Source: Isohypsibius dastychi
Lineage: Eukaryota > Tardigrada > Eutardigrada > Parachela > Isohypsibiidae
Length of the DNA: 19,354 nucleotides
Assembly (NCBI GenBank): GCA_034696485.1
Contig: JAQIWT010000487.1
Span: 1 to 19,354, forward strand
Direction: 5' to 3'
How positions within the stretch are numbered: position 1 is the first letter of the stretch; each line of letters begins with the position of its first letter. The translations under genes were made by a program, and so were the position numbers. Below the pieces are notes generated by a model. That model was given only the letters and a program-made list of their open reading frames with translations, made no database searches and had not been told where the DNA came from. Of the stretch, positions 1 to 8,909 are shown piece by piece.

Positions 1-913
1 GAACAAGAAGACCGATTAATCGAGACAGAAAAAATGCGCTATGAGGATTTTGTCGCGCAACATGAGAAGGAAATTGAGTATCAGAAACGGCGTGAGACTC
101 TTCTTCAACAAAAGGTCACCAATCGAATGGACATTCAGCGGAAAGCCGAACTTCAAAGAGAAGCTGAGAATATTAAGAAATGGACTGAGCAAATGAAAAT
201 TGAAGAGGAAGAAGCGCGCATTGCGGCTGCGGAAAGCAAGGTACCTTCTTATCACAAACTGAAAGATTTTAAAATCCATTTCTTACAGAGAAAATTGTAC
301 GAGCGTCATCTTCAAGAAGAAGCGTACAACATTGCGCTGGTGGAAGCCACAGCTAACGTTGCACGTGAAAAAGTCGAAAAAGAATTCGTGAAAGAGCAGC
401 AGGAAGACGCTTTGTTTAATTTCTTATCTCTTATTAAGGTACGCTCACATTATTCTGATAAGAGAAAGCCGCTGTATGCTAATATGTTTTTGTAATCAGA
501 TTCGACAAGGCCAACAATCAAAAATAAACAGAGAACTGGAAACGCAGATAAAGCAAAGAAGTTCGTCTGATAAGGTTGTTTGTGATCTTATTAAAAAGCG
601 GTTTTTTTCAGGTTTCGCCCTCGTGGAAGAACGGGCGGCAAAGCTCAGGGAGCGAGGTGTTGAAAATGAACAACTAAAGGATTTTGTTGAATCCGAGAAG
701 AGAAAGGCTCAGCTTGCTCGAGAAAAAGGCCGGATGAACACAGCCTTCTTGCTACAGCAAATTGCGGATAAGAAAGAGCAAGAAGACAACCGGAAGCGAA
801 ATGTTAAACAATTTGCAGATTATTTGAAAAACCAGAGGGACTGCGAAGATCAGCATATCAAAGAATTGTCTGACTCGGTCATTAGAAATTCTCGCTGTGA
901 ACGCAGAAAATAG
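1..913 (+). CDS. Coiled-coil protein, 3' part (TPH-like)
   Basis: The open frame enters from the left edge in frame 1, so the true start lies outside the window. Proposed exons are 1-240, 289-438 and 500-913, with introns 241-288 (48 b) and 439-499 (61 b), both GT...CAG. The product is almost entirely charged heptad-like helix rich in Glu, Lys, Arg and Gln (for example EYQKRRETLLQQ and ERAAKLRERGVENEQLKDF), with no transmembrane segment or catalytic motif. It ends at TAG 911-913. The composition resembles trichohyalin/plectin-homology coiled coils, many of them axonemal or centrosomal, but low-complexity similarity is weak evidence and I cannot name a family. A third intron may lie in 561-611 (51 b, keeps frame, T-rich end), giving KQRS-FALVEE; reading straight through is also open. 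The coding call is firm and the function unknown. Confidence 0.8.
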
Positions 914-937
914 ATTTCTGTGGTCTCAGCTTCAAAA

Positions 938-943
938 AATAAA
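938..943 (+). terminator. Poly(A) signal AATAAA
   Basis: A canonical AATAAA lies 25 bases after the TAG of the coiled-coil gene, at the expected distance for a very short 3' UTR. It supports ending that gene at 913. Confidence 0.6.
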
Positions 944-1387
944 GTCAAGCCCGTTCTTATCCTTACGAGTACCGATGTCCAGAATAACGATTGATCATGT
1001 GATGTACGATACGCATTGTACGGCGTACGGTGCGGTATGTTCGGATGCGTAAAAAAGTATTGGAATCAATCAACCCATCCCGACATCTTGGTACAGTATT
1101 GGGTAGAGGCAGCTGAAAGCTGACCGATGACGTCAAGTTATAGCTATGAAACATGACGTCAAGAGATTATTTTGAACTGATGAGGAGATTTTCTGAATTT
1201 TGCTGGCAAATCGTTTTTTCGACAAGATAAGCGGTTATCCGGGTTTTGAGATAAATTGTACTTGTTCTTCGGCATCCAGCAGAAATTGACAAGCGAGGAG
1301 TAAACTACGGGATATACGGGAAACATTGGTGCAGTTTGTTGAGGAGCGGAGCGTACCACCTGGATCCACTCGGAAGATTCGTCGAGG
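944..1387 (+). promoter_or_regulatory. Upstream region of hnRNP gene with two CRE palindromes
   Basis: This 444 b gap between the coiled-coil gene and the hnRNP start codon holds no gene. Two perfect 8-base TGACGTCA palindromes lie at 1128-1135 and 1154-1161, 26 bases apart start to start, and about 230-260 bases before the ATG. TGACGTCA is the classic binding site of CREB/ATF bZIP factors. Their placement makes this the probable promoter, but the transcription start is not visible. Confidence 0.5.
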
Positions 1388-4271
1388 ATGTCGCAGGGAA
1401 AAACAATTTCGAATGAAAACGGAGAAGACGGAGATGCTGCCATTGATGAGTCACTCTTGGAGCCTATAGATAAACGGTTAGTTTGTTGCTCGGAAGCACG
1501 TTGCATGAAAACCAGTACAGTACTTGTTGGAACATCAGCTCCTGATTATGAGTCGGGTTTATTCAATTAGTATCCAGCGGTTTAACGCGCATGTGGTTTT
1601 CTTTTGATGGTTGGAGTTGAATCAGTCCGTACTTGAGGGTTTTAGATGGTTAGAATGTCGTTTTAAAATATTGCGCAAAAGTTAGCGGAGAAAGTGGCGA
1701 GGGTAGTTTGGAAGGGGTAACTTGAAGGTGTTTGGTGTTTCATTTTTTTTCTTCTTCTCATGAACCGTGAAATATGATTTTCGGTATGTGTTGCATCTCT
1801 TTTCTGGTTCCAGTTTCGAGTCAGGACACCGAATGAAGCGCAGCTCTGCTGCGTTGTATCGACCAGAATAATCCGAGACTTCAACTAGATCTTCTGTTTC
1901 CTTTTGGAATTAGTGGATACAGTAGTACTTTTCGTTTTGAAATGGTCTTTCCCTAGTTTTGACTAAGGCGACTTGTGAGGCTTCCAGTTGTCAACGGGGA
2001 CTCACTGAGAAGTCTCTGAGTATCAAGCGTTTCAAAAATTGGTAGCATGCTTACACGATGACTAAAGTAACGTTGCAGTAGAAAGCTGTATGGATTCTGC
2101 ATTGATTGCGGACCTCAACTGACCAGCTGGGGTGTCCGTCGGTTTCCATCAGAATCATCAAAAGACCCGGGACCCATTCCACCCAAAGCGCCAAATGCCG
2201 TTTAAATGGCATGATTGACAATCGTCAAACGATAGAATGGGTAAATCGTTTGAGTCTTCCCTTTTCTTGCGTCTTCTCCTGTTTTATCGACGTTCTCTCC
2301 ATTCGAGTTAGCAGAGGTTCTTGATTTTTTTGTTCCAGTTTTACATACGTTCTCTGACTAGTCTTGCTTGTTCAGTACACAAGTTCTTCGTGTAACCTGC
2401 AAGAAGTGCTGATATCAGATATGTTTGTGGATCCTTACGATGTGGTGCGTTTCCGATTCCTTGTCTAATTCATTCTCGTCTAGAAAACTGTTCGTTGGTG
2501 GACTTTCTCTGGACACGGAAGAAGAGGATTTAAAGGAGCATTTCCAGCAGTTTGGAACAGTTCTACATTGCGTTGTTAAACGAGAGCCGCAGACTGGGAG
2601 ATCACGTTGTTTCGGGTTTATTACCTTCGCCAATTCCGCCACAATAAAGAAGGTTGGTTGCAATATTTGCTGTAGCTGAATAACGGGCGTCATCTCGATA
2701 TTGTTTCAGGTGCACGAAGTCAGCAATCACACCGTCAAAGGTCGCAGAATTGACCCCAAGCCGGCGGAACCTCGATCTGGCGATGATGGTATCATGAAGA
2801 TTTTCATCGGAGGTCTCGATTCCAATATGACCGAGGAAGATCTGAAAGCTTACTTCGAAAAACATGGAACTGTAAATACCAAAATGTCGTCAGTTTTTAC
2901 GTGGATCTTATCCATTGTTCTCAGGTGAAAGCACTGGAGTGGCCAAAAGACCGGATGCGTGGGGGCCAGAAGAAAAACTTTGCCTTCGTTGAATTCGATG
3001 ATGAGAAAGTAGTAAATGAAGTCGTCCGAACTCCAAAGCAAGAAATTGGAGGACGAATGGTAAATTTGTTCGTCAGATTACACTTATTGACTTTTCTTGG
3101 TTCACCTGGTAAACCAGGTATTTCCGAAACAATATTCATCTAGTATGATCAATTAGGTAGCATAATTGTTCTTTATTGACCTATTATGAAGTTATCATAC
3201 GGTAGATATTTTTTGGAGGTTTCCTTGTAAATAAATGTAATTAATATGGTAAATACTGTAGTTGACATCGACTGCGAAAAAATTCCAATCAGTCGTAATG
3301 AGCTGCCATGTTACTTACACCAATTCTCTTTTTATTGATCGACGACCTTTTTTTGATTTATATTGACTTCTTTATGTAGTGTGATGTCCGAAAAGCCATT
3401 CCACCTGCCCAGAAACAGATGCAGAATCAGAATAACGACCGTGGTTCCGGATGGGGAGATGGTGGTGGGGGTGGCGGATATGGAGGATACGGTGGTTTTG
3501 GTGGTGGAGGAGGATACGGAGCTTATGATCCATACGCTGCCGCCGCTGCTGCATACGGATTCGGAGACTTCTCCGCATACTACGGACAAGGTACGAGCGG
3601 TCATGGGATTCGGTTTATAAGAATCCTTTGGTTTAGATTGAGGAAAACAGTCATCGTTTCTTTGGATTTTTCAAATGTGAATTCAGAAAGAAGTGTTTTA
3701 CGGATCCGTGAGAATTTAAGGGAGGATAGCTTTACAGCACTTTTTCGTCGACACCTTCGCTCTTCGTTTCTTGATACTCACGCGAGCAGGATCAAGAACC
3801 ACATTGCTTTTCATAACCGAAAATTTCGTTCTTCCTTAGCAGGCTATGATCCAAGCGCATTCTTTGCTGATCCAACGATGGCAGCTTATTATGGGTACGA
3901 TATGAGTGCCATGGGTGGTTATGGAGACTACAGTGGATTTGGAGGAGCTGGCGGTGGAGGAGGCGATATGGGTGGGCGAGGTGACTTTTCTAGTATAATC
4001 ATATTCTTCTTATCGTAAAAAATTGTTCCATGTTCTTACTTATTAAATGGGGTTTCTCTGATTACTTTACGTTTTATAACCCTCCGTGTTTGCAGATGGC
4101 TTCAGAAGTGGCGGCAGAGGTGGAATGCGTGGACCGGGTAGTGATTCAGGTGGATATGGTCAAAAAGGTCCTGGATCATCCAGTGGCCTCGGGCGGGGAG
4201 GCTCGGGAGGTGGCGCTGGACGCGGTGCTGGTGGCGGCGGCGCAGGTGGATATCATCCTTATAAGCGTTAA
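1388..4271 (+). CDS. sqd: hnRNP A/B, Squid/hnRNP D-type RNA-binding protein
   Basis: Exons: 1388-1476, 2484-2652, 2710-2871, 2925-3059, 3380-3590, 3843-3980 and 4096-4271; 1080 nt in one frame, 359 aa plus TAA. Exon 1 ends in phase 2 (CG) and exon 2 begins with A, rebuilding Arg30 just before RRM1, which fixes the 1007 b first intron. RRM1 is about residues 31-105 (RNP2 LFVGGL 32-37, RNP1-like RCFGFITF 71-78). RRM2 is about 115-190 (RNP2 IFIGGL 117-122, RNP1 KNFAFVEF 157-164). Residues 205-355 are a Gly/Tyr/Ser-rich low-complexity tail with RGG-like repeats and an Ala run at 238-243. The C-terminus GGYHPYKR resembles a PY nuclear-import signal. The RRM2 end (VVRTPKQEIGG) is typical of Squid, C. 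elegans SQD-1 and AUF1/hnRNP D. These proteins bind mRNA in nucleus and cytoplasm and control splicing, export, localisation and stability. The exact ortholog name is inferred. Confidence 0.93.
3104..3119. repeat. 7-bp perfect inverted repeat in hnRNP intron 4
   Basis: ACCTGGT-AA-ACCAGGT forms a perfect 7-bp stem with a 2-base gap inside the 320 b intron 3060-3379. It lies about 45 bases after the donor and could fold near the splice site. No known family. Confidence 0.35.
3230..3235 (+). terminator. Candidate intronic poly(A) signal
   Basis: AATAAA lies in intron 4 of the hnRNP gene, 87 bases after the stop (3141-3143) reached if the intron is read through from exon 4. It could end a short mRNA encoding both RRMs, without the Gly-rich tail. 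The hexamer also occurs by chance in AT-rich DNA. Confidence 0.3.
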
Positions 4272-4520
4272 ATGCGGACTCGTCAGTTAAGTTTGAACTC
4301 TGATGAATTGTTGTTTACCTTCAGTCACTCGTTTTCGAGTTATGAGTGTTACGAAATATGTACTTATCTGTATAATCAATCGGCGGGTTAACTTCGAGAA
4401 AGAAAGTTGTATCTGAATACCATGTTACCGATTTCCTGAAAGGCACAAAAAAATGGTTATTCATCCAGTTCGCCCGTTCTAGGAAATTAATTTGAAAGCA
4501 GCTGAACTCGCGCGGCTTAT

Positions 4521-4576
4521 CCTGACTAGTCAGTCACCAAAATCGCCATTTATGCCGAATGACTGACTGGATCAGG
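4521..4576. repeat. Imperfect inverted repeat, ~17-b arms
   Basis: The arm at 4521-4536 (CCTGACTAGTCAGTCA) nearly matches the reverse complement of 4560-4576 (TGACTGACTGGATCAGG), leaving a loop of about 23 bases. The left arm also contains a perfect 12-base palindrome, CTGACTAGTCAG (4522-4533). It lies about 250 bases after the hnRNP stop, so it may be a 3' UTR or downstream hairpin. A remnant of a small inverted-repeat element is the alternative. Confidence 0.45.
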
Positions 4577-5889
4577 GTTCCCCAGCGAACTGCAATGTCT
4601 ATATTATTAATTGGGTTTACTGGTTTGTTCATTACTAGATATGGATCAGAAAATTTTATAAGTTCCTTCTCCTCAAAAGTCCGGTCTCCATTCTGAATCA
4701 GGAATGAGGCGTTACTTTCAGATCCTTAAAGAAATTTATTTAGGGAAAAGGTCATCTCGTCCTTCACCCAGGTTCCCCTTCACCGATAGTAAGTCTTCCT
4801 CAATTTCGACGTGCCCAGTGTCCTGGGGTCATGTTTTCGGAAACCCGCTGTTAGGAAATCCCTGCCTTGAGACAAAGTGGTATCAGCTGTCTCTTGATCC
4901 GAAAACTACATTTCAGGCTTATTGAAAAGAAGTCTTGCTCCACTAGACCGCCTAGTTAACTGGATGACAATTATGGTCCAGCCCATGATCCACTCTTGAG
5001 CTCACTTCATGACACCTTGCTTAATTTGTTCAACACAATGTGTTCTTAGACTTTCATTCTACTCAATGAGCGACAACGTGGCAACTGAAACCCCCGGTCC
5101 AGGAGGTCTACATAAACAGGAGCAGTTATTCCCATTCAATGTATAAAACAAATGTTTAATGAAGTGGCTAGTTTGCATCACAAGTGTCCAGACTTGAGGA
5201 CGTGGCTTGACAATAGACCAGGTCCCACCTCTGTTCATTCTTTTTCACTCTTGCCAGATGAATTACTTCTTGAAGGACTGCAAAGATTGGGCCCAAATCT
5301 TGCTCTGAATAATCTCCACCTGCGAACAAAGACTTGAATGTGTCTGTTTTCATTGCTGAAACAATTGTGTTGTTCTAATCCTTTGCTGTTGGGTATGTAT
5401 AGAATTCCTGATATGGTATGACACATATTAACGCATTTTTATAGCACCAGGTATTCGCGAACGTCAGAAGAGAACTTTTCCTTGTGTTTTTCGAAGACTA
5501 ATTTTTTTGGCCGCTGATTAGTATTTCGAATGGCTGACATTTCATTTGTTATTTTTGGTTACTCTCGTGAAGTAAATGTTTCCAGGCGCCACTTGGCCGA
5601 AAATCCCAGTTCCGATAATGAGATTATCGTACATCCCTCAGGTCTAGTACGAAATTTCGCACCCAGGGAAGCTGTGTCATTAAGGATTAAACAAGATTTA
5701 ATCTTAAAAGCGTTGTTTCTGGGTAAAGACATCTTATCTTATTTCTGATCAAAAATGTTCTTATGATTCAGGTAATAACCTTTTGAAAACGTTAGTCGGG
5801 TTAATATTTTCACGAAATGATTCTTTTCATCTGGGTAGAATCAGCAGTCGCCACGTGAATCAAGGTTGATGATGATGATTTCTGTCAGA

Positions 5890-5940
5890 TCCCAGAGTTT
5901 TCGACCTTTCAAGCTGGCTGACTGACAGCCACAAGCTGGG
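5890..5940. repeat. Nested short inverted repeats
   Basis: TCCCAG (5890-5895) pairs with CTGGGA (5935-5940), and inside it GGCTG (5916-5920) pairs with CAGCC (5926-5930) around a 5-base loop. The outer arm is only 6 bp and most of the interior does not pair, so this is weak structure. Confidence 0.25.
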
Positions 5941-7570
5941 ACGCAGTTTCTGAATTGGGGGAGACCTTTATGCGCGCTTCCGTGGATCGGCCATTTCCTG
6001 TTATTCGCCAATGATACAATCAATGCCGAAACGAACAAAACTTGAAAGTTGAATCGTTGTTGCTGGATGCCAATCAATATATGAGCTGGCGTGAAGGTGA
6101 TTAACTACCTTGTTAATATCATATCGGCACTCCTGTGTTCCGGCGAAACGACTGGATCTACGATTAAAAGGCTTTCAAGAGGCTTCGTCGTTTCCGTTTA
6201 TTAACGCTGAATGAACTCCATAAGCACAAATCACTTGCCTGCCCTTGTTCCTGGTTGCGTGCCGAGTTGTGTCACAATTCATAATGTCATACCTATGATA
6301 CTTATTAAATATTATAGGGTTCAGTGATTTAATGGGGTCAAAATATTATTTATTAGAATCATGAATTTCTTGTTCTCCACACTACTTTCCCTTAAATTCT
6401 TGGTCTTTTCAAAAACATCTGAAGGAGCTATCATTTTTTGTACAGACCAAACATTTGATAATTGTGCGGTTCTATGGCATACAACATTTGTCATTCTTAA
6501 TTATGTTGTGTTTCAACACGGAGTACAGTCAATTCGTTGTAATCAAATGATTGAATAATACGATAAAATGCTGTCATTCCTAAATATGGCTATGACCACA
6601 CGTGAATAGCGAGGAGAACATCAACAGCGCCAGAGGTGTGCAAACGTTGTCGTGAACTATGAATGGTTATTGCTCTAATCTGGAAATAATAGCTGCAGTT
6701 AAAAGTAGATTGAATAGCTTTTAAGAAAGCCTACGCTTGATAACAAATGTCAGAGTGAATAAACGCCACTAGCTGCTACCTGATGAAGTAAACTCACTTT
6801 GGTCAGTTTGAGTGCGAGAAAAGAGATTAGCGACAATTGATACAAAAGTAAAGTGCATGGATGAAGTATTTCTTCGGACCCGCCACATCGGTTTTGTGGC
6901 CTCGTTAATGATGTCTCATCATCAAGTTATTATTTCATTCAGCGCAGTGGTCACAACAGCGAGAGAATTTAGACTCTCCCACCTTCTCAAGGTGCTGCAT
7001 TTTGAAGCTTGTAAAACGCTTCGCAGACACTTCGGATTTGCGCAGCAATTTGTTGGAGTTCTTTTGCTTCACTGGTGATTGGCGCGTCAAATTAGAGTGA
7101 CACTACAAAGACAAACTTCTTCCGCCAATTGAGCTCAGATTGAGCGTTAGATCTGAAATTGGCACATGAAAATCTCAAGTATTTTTTTCCACACAGAATG
7201 TGAAAAACATGAATATATTGGTAAACTTTTTGGACAGTTGGAATATAGTGTCAGTGTGGTCAGTTTTTATTCAGCTTTCCATCTGCCACAAGCTCCTATA
7301 TGCGCGTTTAACTCGTCCTCAATCCATAATCCAGAATTTCACAGCGGAGTGCCAGGAGCCGAGATAATATTTTCATACAGATGGGCAGATGAAGCGTAGC
7401 CCATGAGATTGCTTTCCCGCATGGCTATGACAATGGCGAATTCTTCTTGACGCGCCATATTTTGCCATGTCCCTAAATTATAATGGAGATTGTTGTGGTT
7501 AGAACTTGATGAAACATGTAATTGATGTTAATTTGTTGTCACCTCCTTTCCACTAAGGGACAATGACAAG

Positions 7571-7598
7571 CGGACAATTACGGACAATACGGACAGTG
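7571..7598. repeat. Short tandem repeat, ~9-10 b unit x3
   Basis: Three consecutive units, CGGACAATTA, CGGACAATA and CGGACAGTG, form a degenerate tandem repeat in the gene-poor DNA upstream of the forkhead gene. It could be a small satellite slip product or a cluster of factor sites. Confidence 0.4.
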
Positions 7599-7730
7599 CT
7601 CTCTCATACTTCTAATGCATTTCTCCGCAGGCTTGTCGGGGTGGTCCACCATTTTGACGTGTAAATCCGCGGATATGGCACGGGCAAGGGCGTTTTCACC
7701 AGACCCCCCATAACCCGTTTTAGTCAGTTT

Positions 7731-8117
7731 TTACGGGATTTTAGCACTTTGGCTAAATGATGGTCTTTGACATGTACCATGAGCGATTGTCGATCCACAG
7801 CTTATAAAGCTGTCGGGAAAATGGAATGTAACATGAGAAGAAAGGGAAGAGTGAAAAGGGATTTTGTGTTGGCATAACTGGATTGATGAAATGCTTTCAC
7901 TAACAAATCTCAGCTTATTAGTGTCAAAGATTGCTCGTCTTTTGGGCAACAACCGGTCGCTGCTGATCAAGATTAAAACGCGTTTGATAATTGTCTCTTT
8001 TTCGTCGCTGAAAGAAGCGAAATAACCTCTCGCCAAAGCCGTTGCAGGAATGTTCAGGTGCACAACGCAAACGATCATGCATGAAAACATCAATAATTCG
8101 TTTAGTTGTTTCACCAA
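7731..8117 (-). CDS. Weak candidate: small secreted protein ORF
   Basis: A single open frame of 128 codons starts with ATG at 8117. Its N-terminus has a hydrophobic stretch, LLMFSCMIVCVVHLNIPATA, followed by Ala-Leu-Ala-Arg, which looks like a signal peptide. Basic pairs follow, as in LLPKRR, like prohormone cleavage sites. I recognise no family, there are no repeated peptides or amidation motifs, and another minus-strand frame is open across part of it (7924-8136). A chance open frame is the more likely explanation. Confidence 0.15.
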   Translation of the reverse strand: MVKQLNELLMFSCMIVCVVHLNIPATALARGYFASFSDEKETIIKRVLILISSDRLLPKRRAIFDTNKLRFVSESISSIQLCQHKIPFHSSLSSHVTFHFPDSFISCGSTIAHGTCQRPSFSQSAKIP

Positions 8118-8909
8118 AGCTTCTGTTTTTATTCAAAATCGAGAACGTTAAATTAAAATTATAATTAAAGAGAATTAAAGACTGTGCCGCTTCGAATTAT
8201 TAACGTGTTTTAGCCCACGAAACATTGGAACATGCATTTGCTCACGTTATAATCAATAAATATTCGCAAACATACAAACTGGGCGAACAGAAGGTGTTTT
8301 TACTAATCTTAGTTTTGGCTAAGTTTTTCTTAACAACTCTGACAGCTGGAGTGATAGTGCATAGAAAAGTTATACAGTCTAGTTCACTGTTTTTTGGTAA
8401 AAAGATTGTTTCTTTACGTTTGAAAAGGTCATCGATGTTTTTTCGCCGGACTTGACAGAGCCCGCTCTCATGCGAACCGAACTTGTCAACAGCCAGGTCT
8501 TGAAGTCGCAGTGTTTGGCACAAACTGCCAGAGGTGATGTGAGAACTTTTCATCGCTGTAATGTCAAAGAAAAGAAAAGCTTCATTGATGTTGGAAACGG
8601 AACAGTATTTGTCGGAAACAAGGTATAACAGTTTGTACATGTATACCATCGAGCGTGCGACAGAGAGACAAACACGCCACCGAGATGGCTTCTCCACCAA
8701 TGAGGAAGGCACACCATTGGTGCAACAGCCAATGAGACCCAGCCACCCTTTCATCCGGCAGCCAAATCACGGAATCAAAGCTTTTTAAACAAACAGCAAG
8801 CAGTTTGTAAGCAGTCATCAAAGTAGCCCATCGCCAGTAAAAACATTTCCTCATTAATTTTCCTTTGCTTATTCCAAACGCGCTGGCTGCTCTTTAATCA
8901 ACGCGTCTG

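Larger units (their letters stand above)
4272..8909. other. Intergenic region, 4.6 kb, no convincing gene
   Basis: This stretch holds the 3' UTR of the hnRNP gene and the upstream DNA of the forkhead gene. I checked both strands for short exons with splice signals and recognisable protein and found none. Open frames here are short, often lack ATG, and resemble no family I know; examples are 5530-5748 (+, 72 aa, ATG) and 6361-6558 (+, 65 aa, ATG, hydrophobic N-terminus). No AATAAA follows the hnRNP stop closely. Visible structure is limited to small inverted repeats at 4521-4576 and 5890-5940 and a short tandem repeat at 7571-7598. Large gene-poor flanks are common around developmental transcription factors, so enhancers for the forkhead gene are a reasonable inference. 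Confidence 0.55.

Noticed and set aside
575-611. 37 b GT-AG intron in the coiled-coil gene
   Set aside because: It would shift the frame and hit a stop after about 20 codons, losing the clear coiled coil that follows.
2055-2125. C/D-box snoRNA-like elements in hnRNP intron 1
   Set aside because: The C-box has a mismatch, there is no terminal stem, and no D' or guide element is convincing.
5841-6077. Minus-strand Cys-containing, signal-like frame
   Set aside because: It begins only at TTG and has no in-frame ATG or supported upstream exon.
8242-8754. 170-codon open frame on the minus strand
   Set aside because: It is the longest unassigned frame but has no family resemblance, its composition is unlike the real genes, and one frame of this length is expected by chance in 19 kb of six-frame sequence.
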